DNA of 55,836 bases from Candidatus Nitrosopumilus sp. (GCA_029863275.1 JAOTVS010000007.1:1-55836), one strand, 5' to 3'. Counted from the stretch's first letter, positions 23,615 through 32,332 are shown. The notes: generated from the sequence alone by a model not told the origin. A program made the numbers and translations.

Positions 23615-24601
23615 TTGAATATTTTATTTTTCTTGTTGGCAGTATCTCCTTTCACCTTAGCTGATGCACAAACCTTGGATAATAATAGTCTAGAACCACA
23701 AACAGAATCATCTATGATAATTCCAGATTGGATAAAAAATATCGCACTGTGGTACGGTCAAGGACAAATAAGTGATTCAGAATTTATCAGTGCAATTCAA
23801 TTTTTGATTGACAATAATATCTTACACACAAAACAATTAGGTTCTGAAATTATCACACATTGGCAAGAACCAATTGAGGACACTGGAGATTTTTATGTAA
23901 CTTTTCATCCAAACCCCAACTCTGTCTTTGAATTTTCTGCCAAAGAATGGGTACAATCTACCGAATACTTTGAGACTCAGATTATTTATCTAAACTCACT
24001 GTTCGTACTCACACAGGATGTAGAAATTATTTTAATTGAATGTGGTGAGGAAAATGCGTTTTATGATCCTCTGACTCGTCAAATTATAATGTGTTATGAG
24101 TTTATTGATTCAGTGTATGAGGATTTTTTATTACATTATGGTGATGAGGTAACTGAAGATGAAATAGGTCTAATGACTTTTGATGTAATGGATTTTGTCT
24201 TTTATCATGAATTAGGACATGCCTTGGTAGATATTCACTTGCTTCCAATTACAGGCCTTGAAGAAAATGCGTTGGATCAATTTGCTGCGTTTTTTATGCT
24301 AATGACCGAAAATGAAGGAGACTATGAAGGAATTGTTGGACAGGATATATTGTATAATGTAGGAACCTGGTTTTTTATTCAAAATGAGAAACAATATGAT
24401 TATGTTTTCTGGGATGTTCATAATCTTGATATTCAGAGATTTTACAATATTTCGTGTTATGCGTATGGACAACACCCAGAGTATAATCAGGACTTGATTG
24501 ATGATGGATGGCTTCCCGAAGAGAGGGCTCTTAACTGTGAATACGAATATGCAGTCTTGGAGGATAGTTGGAACAGAATTTTATCACCATTTTATAAATA
24601 A
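23615..24601 (+). CDS. Secreted DUF4344-type metallopeptidase with IPxW module
   Basis: The 328-residue protein starts at TTG 23615 with a signal peptide (cleavage near ADA). Residues 36-70 are the helical module IPDWIKNIALWYGQGQISDS. A metallopeptidase domain of the DUF4344 type follows: ECGEENAFYDPLTRQIIMCY, then the zinc motif HELGH (198-202), and LPITGLEENALDQFAAFFML, which provides further candidate ligands (E216/E217, D221). It is expected to act outside the cell. Lying between surface-protein genes it may process or turn over such proteins, which is inference. No shared C-terminal anchor is present. Confidence 0.75.
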   Translation: MNILFFLLAVSPFTLADAQTLDNNSLEPQTESSMIIPDWIKNIALWYGQGQISDSEFISAIQFLIDNNILHTKQLGSEIITHWQEPIEDTGDFYVTFHPNPNSVFEFSAKEWVQSTEYFETQIIYLNSLFVLTQDVEIILIECGEENAFYDPLTRQIIMCYEFIDSVYEDFLLHYGDEVTEDEIGLMTFDVMDFVFYHELGHALVDIHLLPITGLEENALDQFAAFFMLMTENEGDYEGIVGQDILYNVGTWFFIQNEKQYDYVFWDVHNLDIQRFYNISCYAYGQHPEYNQDLIDDGWLPEERALNCEYEYAVLEDSWNRILSPFYK

Positions 24602-24760
24602 TAATTGAAATTCTAGAGATATGGATTAGCTTGATAACTAGATGATTCTGCAGATCAAAGACATTGACAATTATTTTTTTTAAAGCTGAAAAGATTTACA
24701 AGATTCATCCCAGTACTAAACTCTAAGAAATTTATAGAATCAAATCAGTTGTATTGCTAA

Positions 24761-25504
24761 TTGACTGAAGACCATAAAGTTCTTCCTAAAGATTTAGACT
24801 CTGATTACAGCTTGCCTGGTCGCCTTGAGGAGAGCAATCCTGAATACTTTGAACCTCCAACTGTAAAGTCTAAATCAACAAACAGGATAATTGTTGTAAT
24901 CGTAATTTCCTTTGTAATAATTTCTGCAGGTGCATTCTCATTTTATTTTATTAACCAAGACCAGATTGATTCAAAAATAATTCAAAGTAGAATAAGTGAT
25001 CCTCAAGACAAATTGGCATTCCAATTTGGTGTGGGAAAATATGGAAGTGATCATGCACATGCTGCAATTGTAGTTTTGGTGAACGGTGAGCAGGTAAACT
25101 TTGGCTTGCCACAATTTCAGCTTTCAAGCAAATACATCCACTTTGAGAATAACAATCCTTATCAAATTCACTTGCATGCAACTGGTGTTCCATTGGAGAT
25201 GCTTTTCTCCTCATTTGGAATGAAAGTTACCTCAGATTGTATAATTCTGAATGATGAGAGATCACCTGAGGGTAAAACTGGTAAATTTTGCACTGACCAT
25301 GACCAATTTTTAGTGTTTTACCTCAATGGAGAACAATACTATCCTGATATTTCCCAGTATGTAATTAAACACAATGACCGAATACTGATATCTTTAGGGG
25401 ATGGCAAATCAATCCAAAAATATCTTGATTATTTAGAATCTTTGCAAATCTATGATGTTCCACAAAAAATTCCCAGATATTCTGGAGATAATATTACATT
25501 TTGA
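24761..25504 (+). CDS. Membrane-anchored His-rich extracytoplasmic protein
   Basis: The 247-residue protein starts at TTG 24761. A cytoplasmic N terminus of about 42 residues precedes one membrane helix (IIVVIVISFVIISAGAFSFY). The outer domain contains DHAHAAIVVLVNGEQVNFGL, KYIHFENNNPYQIHLHATGV and FSSFGMKVTSDCIILNDER, plus two later strands and the end of an ubiquitin-like or beta-grasp-like fold (FYLNGEQYYPDI; ILISLGDG). The clustered His residues (DHAH, IHF, HLHA) suggest metal binding. Comparable domains occur beside thiol-redox proteins in other prokaryotes. Its role here is unknown. Confidence 0.65.
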   Translation: MTEDHKVLPKDLDSDYSLPGRLEESNPEYFEPPTVKSKSTNRIIVVIVISFVIISAGAFSFYFINQDQIDSKIIQSRISDPQDKLAFQFGVGKYGSDHAHAAIVVLVNGEQVNFGLPQFQLSSKYIHFENNNPYQIHLHATGVPLEMLFSSFGMKVTSDCIILNDERSPEGKTGKFCTDHDQFLVFYLNGEQYYPDISQYVIKHNDRILISLGDGKSIQKYLDYLESLQIYDVPQKIPRYSGDNITF

Positions 25505-25630
25505 TTCTCAGGTTTAGCGCACTGAAAATATCTCAGGAAAATTCAGAAATGGCTCTAATAAAATTTGAAATCATTTTTGTACACTAGAATTTGAAGATCA
25601 ACCTATAAGGAACAAGGATTGTAGAGCATT

Positions 25631-25942
25631 ATGATTATAGTTAACTGTAAGGATGTTTTACCAATTCAGCATGAATTGTTGATTCATGTAGCTGATCATA
25701 TAGAGGCAATCCCTGCAATAAAACATAGTGAATTTGTCTTATCACCAATTGAGCATGATGATACAATTGATGACAGAAAAGTAAGTGCAGTTATACAAAA
25801 CTATCTAGAGTCAATAGGTGAGGCAAATAACTTCTCTGTAGTTTCAGATTCAAAGAAAATCATTATCAAATCTATTAATGGTAAAAAAATTAATCGAATT
25901 ACACCTCCAGTAAAAAGCATGCGTACTTGTTGTGGAATTTAA
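25631..25942 (+). CDS. Small conserved protein, function unknown
   Basis: A 103-residue soluble protein: MIIVNCKDVLPIQHELLIHV, then DHIEAIPAIKHSEFVLSPIE, a middle DRKVSAVIQNYLESIGEA, a beta hairpin (FSVVSDSKKIIIKSINGK) and the C-terminal MRTCCGI with a vicinal Cys pair. There is no signal peptide. The ATG follows a clear AT-rich promoter region. The CC pair could bind metal. No family is recognised. Confidence 0.6.
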   Translation: MIIVNCKDVLPIQHELLIHVADHIEAIPAIKHSEFVLSPIEHDDTIDDRKVSAVIQNYLESIGEANNFSVVSDSKKIIIKSINGKKINRITPPVKSMRTCCGI

Positions 25943-26030
25943 TAACATTAAAATAATTTTAAAACACGTTATTTAGAATCTATACTAATTGTTTCATAAT
26001 TCTATTACCCAATCCTTTGATAATTATTTT

Positions 26031-28364
26031 ATGGCATTGACATTTACGGGAAAACTTTTAGCGGGAGCTCTAGTCCTAATTTTCAGTTCAAGTTCGTATG
26101 CGACGGCTTTTGCTGAAACCCAAATCACAGGTTGGCGCTCTTCTCAATACGGAAATAATAATCCTTGGGGACATGATCAATCAGATCCCTCTTACTGGAT
26201 AAGTGTGGCACAACAAATGTCACTTAAATTTCCAGGTCTAGATCCTGGTGGAATACTTGTTATTGGTGAAATTGATGGACCACCAGGTTCGGCCACCTCT
26301 ACATTTTTACCTTTTCCAAAACCTACAGGTACGTATCCTGATGTCACTTTTGGTACAACTGATACAATAGCGCCGTTATTGGATGCCTATGATGATGCAG
26401 GACTCAAAGTATTTTTGCAAGTAGAGTCAGCGGATGCTGATATTCCAATGCTTATGGACTTGGTAATGAATAGATACAAACATCACCCATCTGTGATAGG
26501 TTTTGGTGTGGATGTAGAATGGTATCACGAAGCACAATTCCCTGGTTGGGGACGACCACTTACTGACAGTGAAGTAAATGCTTGGGCTGCTCAAGTAAAA
26601 ACATTTGATCCAAATTATAGTTTGATGGTAAAGCATTGGGATGCATCCTATCTCTCAAATGCAAGACCTGATAACGTACTATTCCTAACAGATGCTGAAC
26701 AACTCGGTTCGCTGTCAAATACAATAAATCAATACATTGCATGGATTGATTATTTCGGAGAGGCTCAAGTAGGATTCCAAATTGGCTATCCATCTGACCA
26801 GTCATGGTGGAGTACGTTTGATGATCCTGCTTCATCTATAATGAATCCTGTAATTACAGCACGGCCAAGTGCAAACATTGGAGCAATATTCTGGGTAGAC
26901 TTTAGTGTTCTTGCACCTTTTCCAGATATCGGAGTTTCAAGTATTACCATTAACGATGTTTCCTTAGATGAGGGAAACTTTGGAACAAGTAACTTTGTTT
27001 TTACAGTAACACGTAGCGAAAATACCAATGCAATGTCTGTACAATACTATACAACAGATAACACTGCAAATGCACCAACAGATTATACCCCACTTTTACC
27101 TACTACAATGAATTTTGCATCAGGCGGTCCATTAGCTCAGACCATAACAGTACCAGTTAATCACGATACCATTGTAGAACCAGATGAGACATTTACCGTA
27201 AATTTGTCAAACTGTATCGGTGGATGCATTATTCTTGATTCTCAAGGAATTGGTACAATAAAAAATGATGATTTACCAGGACCTTTTGTTTTGAGTTTTG
27301 GAAGTTTTGGTTCTGGAAACGGACAGTTTAACACCCCTTCAGATGTTACAGTAGACTCTACAAACAGAATACTTGTTGCAGATTTTAACAATCACCGCAT
27401 CCAAATTTTTGATTCTGCAGGAAATCACATCCAGAGTTTTGGCAGTTTTGGTTCTGGAAACGGACAATTTAGTTATCCTGCTGACATTACAACAGATTCT
27501 GCAGATAGAATTATTGTTGCAGATTATGGAAACAATCGCATCCAAATTTTTGATACAGCAGGAAATCACATCCAGAGTTTTGGAAGCCTTGGTTCTGGAA
27601 ACGGACAGTTTAGTCTCCCTTCGGGTGTTGCAGTAGACTCTACAGACAGAATACTTGTTGCAGATGCTAATCACCGCATCCAAGTTTTTGATTCTTTAGG
27701 TAATCACATTCAAAGTATTGGCAATCTAGGATCAACTGATGGTCAATTTAAAAATCCAGTAGATATTGCAGTTGATTCAATTGACCGAATTCTAGTTGCA
27801 GATTCTGATAATCACCGCATCCAAATTTTTGATTCTGCAGGAAATCACATCCAGAGTTTTGGAAGTTTTGGTTCTTCAAACGGCCAGTTTAACAAGCCAT
27901 CTGGTATTGGAGTTAGATCTGAGGACAGAATAGTAATTGCAGATTCTAACAATCACAGGATCCAAACATTTGTCTCATCTGGTCTTTTCCTTCAGAGTTT
28001 TGGAAGTCTTGGTTCTGCTGATGACCAATTCAACAAACCCTCAGGTCTTACAATTGATTCAGCAGATAGGGTAATTATTGCAGATTCAGGTAACCATAGA
28101 ATACACATATCCCAAGGCTCACCTCCACTTGACCTTGATTTAGATGGGATACCTGATATCATGGATACAACAAATATCATAAACTCCTCAATAACACTTT
28201 CTGATTCCCATGTTGTTATTGGAAATGTTATGATACAGAATGGAGCATTGTTGACAATTCCTGCTGGAGAGAGCTTGACTATCCCTTCTGGAAATAACAT
28301 AACCATAGAATCAGGTGGTGGTGTATTGATAAAGTCAGGTGGGGTCTTGCAGATAATCTCATAA
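26031..28364 (+). CDS. Secreted multidomain protein: TIM-barrel-like, Calx-beta, six NHL repeats
   Basis: The 777-residue protein starts at the ATG at 26031 (MALTFTGKLLAGALVLIFSS), whose signal peptide resembles the shared-ends family. Residues about 30-300 look like a glycosidase-type barrel (GLKVFLQVESADADIPMLMD; VIGFGVDVEWYHE with an acidic pair). A Calx-beta domain follows (DVSLDEGNFGTSNFVFTVTR to DETFTVNLSN), then six NHL propeller repeats (each with GQF-x-x-P and ILVADxxNHRIQIFD), an acidic DLDLDGIPDIMD calcium-type motif, and a short beta-helix-like tail. The family anchor is absent, so it may be released or bound non-covalently. A sugar-binding or sugar-cleaving role is inference. Confidence 0.75.
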   Translation: MALTFTGKLLAGALVLIFSSSSYATAFAETQITGWRSSQYGNNNPWGHDQSDPSYWISVAQQMSLKFPGLDPGGILVIGEIDGPPGSATSTFLPFPKPTGTYPDVTFGTTDTIAPLLDAYDDAGLKVFLQVESADADIPMLMDLVMNRYKHHPSVIGFGVDVEWYHEAQFPGWGRPLTDSEVNAWAAQVKTFDPNYSLMVKHWDASYLSNARPDNVLFLTDAEQLGSLSNTINQYIAWIDYFGEAQVGFQIGYPSDQSWWSTFDDPASSIMNPVITARPSANIGAIFWVDFSVLAPFPDIGVSSITINDVSLDEGNFGTSNFVFTVTRSENTNAMSVQYYTTDNTANAPTDYTPLLPTTMNFASGGPLAQTITVPVNHDTIVEPDETFTVNLSNCIGGCIILDSQGIGTIKNDDLPGPFVLSFGSFGSGNGQFNTPSDVTVDSTNRILVADFNNHRIQIFDSAGNHIQSFGSFGSGNGQFSYPADITTDSADRIIVADYGNNRIQIFDTAGNHIQSFGSLGSGNGQFSLPSGVAVDSTDRILVADANHRIQVFDSLGNHIQSIGNLGSTDGQFKNPVDIAVDSIDRILVADSDNHRIQIFDSAGNHIQSFGSFGSSNGQFNKPSGIGVRSEDRIVIADSNNHRIQTFVSSGLFLQSFGSLGSADDQFNKPSGLTIDSADRVIIADSGNHRIHISQGSPPLDLDLDGIPDIMDTTNIINSSITLSDSHVVIGNVMIQNGALLTIPAGESLTIPSGNNITIESGGGVLIKSGGVLQIIS

Positions 28365-28485
28365 TTTTGATTCTGAAAAAAAATATAAAAAATGCTGAAT
28401 AGTTATTTTTAAAATAAAATTCAAGTATATTCCATTAGCTAAACTTTAGAAATTGAGGATGACAAAGTATTTCAAAGAACTTTTT

Positions 28486-28881
28486 TTAAAAGAAACCCTT
28501 CCACATTGAAACTGCCTTTGAAAACTCTAGGGATTTTAATTTTGGACACATTTCTTGCAATTCCTTGTATGGATTTGTTGAATGTGCAAGATTTAATGAA
28601 GATGGCTTTTCATTACAATACTTTTCAACTAGAACAAGTTGGTTAATCTCAATATCAATCTCATTGGCCTTTACTTGTGCTTGTGGTGTATCTTTGATCT
28701 TTTGAAGTTCCATAAACTCATCAACAATGTATTTGATTTTGGGAATCTCCCCTGCGCCATAAATCAAGTCTAATGTTGGAATGTCATTATTATTTGGACT
28801 CATCAATCCATCAGATGAGGCTTGTGCAAAAAAAACAATCGGTAAGGCAATAATTAAAGCTAAAACTAGTAATCTAATCAT
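28486..28881 (-). CDS. Secreted helical small protein
   Basis: A 131-residue protein with a signal peptide (MIRLLVLALIIALPIVFFAQ, cleavage after AQA) and a helical mature part containing KIKYIVDEFMELQKIKDT and NQLVLVEKYCNEKPSSLN, with two Cys likely to pair. It is divergent from the surface gene at 29144. The intervening 262 bp is AT-rich and shows no box of the 19709 type. Function is unknown. Confidence 0.65.
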   Translation of the reverse strand: MIRLLVLALIIALPIVFFAQASSDGLMSPNNNDIPTLDLIYGAGEIPKIKYIVDEFMELQKIKDTPQAQVKANEIDIEINQLVLVEKYCNEKPSSLNLAHSTNPYKELQEMCPKLKSLEFSKAVSMWKGFF

Positions 28882-29143
28882 GTCATATTGTTAGTTTTTA
28901 AAAATTAACCTGTTATGGATCTGATAATACTTGATAACTAGTCTACATCTAGTAGTATAGATTCACAAGTCTAATATGCATTGAAATTGGAAATTTTAGT
29001 AACACTGAAAACCTAGAAAATAATTTTCTTTATTGTGAAAAAACTGATTTCAAGTCAATTACACCACTACAACATTTATCATACTGGTCAGAACCGCTTG
29101 TTACACACATCGTTTTATCAATAAATTATTCTTTAGAGTTTCT

Positions 29144-29857
29144 GTGAACAAAACGATTTCATTATTTGGGACTTTGGTACTAGTTCTTGCTGTAGGACTT
29201 GCAAGCCCAGCTTTTGCCGAAGAGAATGGAGTTATTCTTTCAAATGGAAATATCGGGCTTTCAAATCCCTCAGTAATAGCTGCAACTCCTGTTTCTCCTA
29301 ATGGAGACTGGTACGAATTTAGTTTTACAACAGCTGGAGTTGAAGCAACAGGATGTGCGCCTGCTGATCCTGCAGGGCTATCATGTACGCCAAGTAGTGG
29401 AACACCTACCATATTTGCACCTGCCCCTGCATGGACATTTGACTGTCCGGTATCTGGTTGTTGGTTAACTGTGACTGATGCATTCCAATATGGAGATGAA
29501 TTTCAAATCTTAGATAATGATGTTATTATTTCTGTGACCTCCTCTACAGGGGTTGGGTCTTGTGGTGATGATCCAGAAGTTTGTCTTGCAGACCCCAACT
29601 CAAGTCATGCAATGATTGATTTAGATCAGGGAAGTCACTCAATAACCATCATACCCACAGTCTCTCCGTTTAATGGTGGTGCAGCATACTTTAAGATAGA
29701 AGTTCATGAAACAGCAGTTTCAGGGAAACTCTTGTCAGTTGATTCATCGACTCTAGTAATTGCAGGATTTTCAAGTATGGTCTGGATGATACCTGCAGTA
29801 GTTGGGATTGCAGGGACTGGACTTTATTTGGTAAAGATCAGGGCAAATAGAGATTAA
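29144..29857 (+). CDS. Anchored surface protein, shared-ends family (beta-rich middle)
   Basis: The 237-residue protein starts at GTG with [20 protein letters not shown] and cleavage after AFA. The middle is a beta-rich domain with three Cys pairs ([39 protein letters not shown]) and resembles secreted jelly-roll domains of the PEP-CTERM type. The end is the family anchor in a more divergent form, [17 protein letters not shown], then a membrane helix and KIRANRD. Unlike the five other members it lacks the 30-bp promoter box and the ATTCTC terminator, so it may be controlled differently. Confidence 0.75.
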   Translation: MNKTISLFGTLVLVLAVGLASPAFAEENGVILSNGNIGLSNPSVIAATPVSPNGDWYEFSFTTAGVEATGCAPADPAGLSCTPSSGTPTIFAPAPAWTFDCPVSGCWLTVTDAFQYGDEFQILDNDVIISVTSSTGVGSCGDDPEVCLADPNSSHAMIDLDQGSHSITIIPTVSPFNGGAAYFKIEVHETAVSGKLLSVDSSTLVIAGFSSMVWMIPAVVGIAGTGLYLVKIRANRD

Positions 29858-29932
29858 ATTTTCTAAATTATCTTTTGAAATTATAGGTTCTGGAATTTAG
29901 TTGGTATAGCTAAGAAAACTTGGAAAAGGCAG

Positions 29933-29962
29933 TCTAGGCTTTTTCCCCGAAATGGTATTAAA
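29933..29962 (+). promoter_or_regulatory. Conserved surface-protein promoter box 5
   Basis: TCTAGGCTTTTTCCCC then AATGGTATTAAA, 30 bp. It ends 25 bp before the ATG at 29988. Aligning the signal peptides places the equivalent start codon 22 bp away, so the real start has slipped by one codon in this gene. Confidence 0.7.
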
Positions 29963-29987
29963 CTAAAAATTTATCAAAACCTTAGTT

Positions 29988-31016
29988 ATGTTAAATAATT
30001 CTCAGAAACTTTTAGCAGGAGTTTTGGCTTTGGTTCTAGTTGCAGGTATGACCAGTCCTGCATTTGCTGGTAGCCCTGCACAAGAAAAGATAACTATCTG
30101 TCATATTCCCCCAGGAAATCCAAATAATCCTCAAACCATAGAAGTTGCCAGCCCCTCCCTTCCAGCCCATATAGCGCATGGAGATACTCTTGGTGCATGT
30201 TCAACAATTACTGTAACTAAAATCGTAGATGGTGGTCCTCTTGCGGTTGCAAATTTCCCATTAGAACTAGATAACAACTTTGGACCGGTGACAAGTGGAG
30301 TACCAGTTGAAGTTTTTCCTGCTACCATCTATACTGTATCTGAGTCTTGTAATGATGGTGCAGAATGTAATTTCTATGATGCATCATTTTCTGGAGACTG
30401 TAATGATAGTGGTGTTTTCCCCTCAACAACAGGCGGTACTAGTTATAGTTGTACCATAACAAATACTTACAATCCTCCAGAGACTGCAAACCTTACTGTA
30501 ATTAAAAATGTCATAAATGATGGACCGGGAACAAATGACTCAGATGACTTTACAATGGTTATTACTGCAACAAATCCCTCTGATAACAACTTTGCAGGAT
30601 CCACAGCACCAGGAACCACAGTTACAATTGAGCCTGGACCTTACAGCGTAGGTGAAACTGGACCTTTAGGATATACCCCATTATTTTCAGTGGATTGTAG
30701 CGGTGTTGCAATTGCTGGTCAGTCTTATACATGTACTATAACAAACACTGATGATGAAGAACAACCAGTAGATTCTGACGGAGATGGAGTACCTGATGAA
30801 GATGACAAATGTCCTGACACTCCACCTGGAACACCAGTTGATGCAGATGGATGTGAAATAATGGCAATACTAGTCACAGGCCAACTTCTCTCACTTGATT
30901 CATCATCCCTAGTAATTGCAGGACTTGCATCAAATGCCATGTGGATGATACCAGCGGTTGCAGGTATTGCAGGCGCAGGATTATATCTAATCAAACTTCG
31001 AACTAACAGAGATTAA
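29988..31016 (+). CDS. Anchored surface protein, shared-ends family (CHIPPGNP, repeat and Ca-binding middle)
   Basis: The 342-residue protein has the family signal peptide ([20 protein letters not shown]). Then come a domain with [20 protein letters not shown] and HIAHGD, seen in bacterial surface proteins, and two prealbumin-like repeats ending [10 protein letters not shown] and [11 protein letters not shown] thrombospondin-3-like motif ([20 protein letters not shown]) and the anchor [16 protein letters not shown] with a membrane helix and KLRTNRD complete it. The prealbumin-like repeats typically form stalks or adhesin arms. It is the largest anchored family member in this window. Confidence 0.8.
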   Translation: MLNNSQKLLAGVLALVLVAGMTSPAFAGSPAQEKITICHIPPGNPNNPQTIEVASPSLPAHIAHGDTLGACSTITVTKIVDGGPLAVANFPLELDNNFGPVTSGVPVEVFPATIYTVSESCNDGAECNFYDASFSGDCNDSGVFPSTTGGTSYSCTITNTYNPPETANLTVIKNVINDGPGTNDSDDFTMVITATNPSDNNFAGSTAPGTTVTIEPGPYSVGETGPLGYTPLFSVDCSGVAIAGQSYTCTITNTDDEEQPVDSDGDGVPDEDDKCPDTPPGTPVDADGCEIMAILVTGQLLSLDSSSLVIAGLASNAMWMIPAVAGIAGAGLYLIKLRTNRD

Positions 31017-31029
31017 TTCTCTTTTTTTA
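31017..31029 (+). terminator. Conserved T-rich 3' element 5
   Basis: TTCTCTTTTTTTA directly after the stop codon, the same element as after the genes at 19761, 20563, 21173 and 23081. Confidence 0.55.
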
Positions 31030-31070
31030 CAATAACCTTTTGGTTATATTCTAATGATCAATATTTTATC

Positions 31071-31178
31071 ATGGCATCGTACTGTGTATTTTGTTCATTC
31101 TCAAGTGAAACACCAGATGAATTATCAGAGCATTTCTTGACATGTGCAGGCAAGATAAAGAAAAAAGTCTTCTGGTAA
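31071..31178 (+). CDS. 35-residue zinc-finger small protein
   Basis: A short frame reads MASYCVFCSFSSETPDELSE then HFLTCAGKIKKKVFW. The pattern CxxC...H-x3-C is a classical zinc finger (CCHC type). This organism type has many such very small zinc fingers. The ATG lies shortly after a TATA-like stretch (TTATATTCTAAT, near 31045). Confidence 0.65.
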   Translation: MASYCVFCSFSSETPDELSEHFLTCAGKIKKKVFW

Positions 31179-31210
31179 CTTTTACAATACATGCACAAGA
31201 AAAATTAAGA

Positions 31211-31321
31211 TTATGGAATTGGATTATCAATTATACCGTTTGCCAATAAAATAACAAATGTTACAGGTATGCTGATTCCTACTAGTATTCCTGCCAAAAC
31301 CAACTTGTCTCTATTATCCAT
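31211..31321 (-). CDS. 36-residue single-span membrane peptide
   Basis: A short frame from the ATG at 31321 reads MDNRDKLVLAGILVGISIPV then TFVILLANGIIDNPIP: a short polar head and one membrane helix of about 22 residues. The composition is clearly that of a membrane peptide. Role unknown. Confidence 0.5.
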   Translation of the reverse strand: MDNRDKLVLAGILVGISIPVTFVILLANGIIDNPIP

Positions 31322-31403
31322 TATACATCAAAGCCAGTTTTTCTGTTTGTTTAATGCTTTCGTCTTTTAGAATTTGACCGATCATGGTCTAAAGACCCGG
31401 AAA

Positions 31404-31664
31404 TTATTTTTTTGCACTGATTTTCGTAAAACCGGATCTTTTTGAGATTTTCTTGTCATAGTAATCCATAATAAAATGAAATACAACTAATTTTGCAAAA
31501 ACTATGCTAGAAATCAGGGCCAAAATTGGCTCTCCAAGATAGAGAAGATATCCAGTAACGCCAATTGCAGTCATTATCTCAATTGCAGTACAGGTGCATA
31601 ACTTGAGGAGGTTCTCCTTCATAATACACATAGGAATCACTGACTTTTTACCATTATTTTTCAA
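31404..31664 (-). CDS. Small two-helix membrane protein
   Basis: An 86-residue protein, probably starting at or shortly after the ATG at 31664 (later in-frame Met residues at MCIMKENLLK could also serve). It has two membrane segments (AIEIMTAIGVTGYLLYLGEP and ILALISSIVFAKLVVFHFIM) and a basic tail (YYDKKISKRSGFTKISAKK). The arrangement recalls DUF2061-type small membrane proteins, but the match is weak. It is divergent from the gene at 31704. Confidence 0.55.
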   Translation of the reverse strand: MKNNGKKSVIPMCIMKENLLKLCTCTAIEIMTAIGVTGYLLYLGEPILALISSIVFAKLVVFHFIMDYYDKKISKRSGFTKISAKK

Positions 31665-31703
31665 ATAACACCTTTATTTTTCAGGCCAATGTAGGATTCA
31701 TAA

Positions 31704-31889
31704 TTGAGGACTTTGGTAATTCTGGCAATAGCCATAGTGTGTTTTGCAGGAATAACTGCTGTAGTATTGATTGCAGGTGGAGCATATCAAAAGATGCTAT
31801 TTGATGAATACATGGACGATATTGAAAAGCCTTCAAATCCAAGCCTTGATACCAACCCAAATTTGCCTAAAATTGATATTTTGCCATAA
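31704..31889 (+). CDS. Small single-span exported or membrane protein
   Basis: A 61-residue protein from TTG 31704: an N-terminal membrane helix (LVILAIAIVCFAGITAVVLI) followed by a short acidic and proline-rich outer segment (DEYMDDIEKPSNPSLDTNPN). No family recognised. Confidence 0.5.
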   Translation: MRTLVILAIAIVCFAGITAVVLIAGGAYQKMLFDEYMDDIEKPSNPSLDTNPNLPKIDILP

Positions 31890-31936
31890 AATCTTTAGAT
31901 TTAATCTTTAAATCACAAAAAGACTAATTCAAAAAA

Positions 31937-32053
31937 ATGACCATATCATGCGATCATGAAGACAAAAAGCCAGTAGATATTATTGGAATTGAAATCATGC
32001 TTTGCGACAAGTGTGCCAAGCTTCTACAAGATGATACGGCAGACAATCAATAA
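31937..32053 (+). CDS. 38-residue metal-binding small protein
   Basis: A short frame reads MTISCDHEDKKPVDIIGIEI then MLCDKCAKLLQDDTADNQ. The residues CxH...CxxC form a possible zinc site. The gene lies 47 bp after the one at 31704 and in the same direction. Confidence 0.55.
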   Translation: MTISCDHEDKKPVDIIGIEIMLCDKCAKLLQDDTADNQ

Positions 32054-32084
32054 GGAAAACTAGTAAAAAAACCCTAAGGCAGGA

Positions 32085-32210
32085 TTATGCCATTGAAATC
32101 ATTACTTTTTGTGAATTGTGATTACACAGACTCTTGTGAAATTCTGCGTGCTCTTTTTGCTGGAATGTCAACTCACATCTAAAGCATTTCCACATTGTAA
32201 TGTTTGTCAT
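32085..32210 (-). CDS. 41-residue C2H2-like zinc-finger protein
   Basis: From the ATG at 32210 the frame reads MTNITMWKCFRCELTFQQKE then HAEFHKSLCNHNSQKVMISM. WKCFRCELTF followed by H-x3-H-x3-C is the signature of a C2H2/C2HC zinc finger with the conserved aromatic residue between the Cys pair and the helix. It overlaps a plus-strand frame of poorer composition that was rejected. Confidence 0.6.
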   Translation of the reverse strand: MTNITMWKCFRCELTFQQKEHAEFHKSLCNHNSQKVMISMA

Positions 32211-32332
32211 GTCTTGTATTGTACAAGTTTGTATTTAACATAGATGAACGATTCATCTGTAAGTAACGGATAAACACCAAAGAAATTTTACATTTAATTT
32301 ACAATTTTCATTATTTGAGGTTTTCATATTCC

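Noticed and set aside
32088-32183. 31-codon plus-strand frame
   Set aside because: The opposite strand encodes a clear C2H2-like zinc finger, so this frame is probably a shadow.
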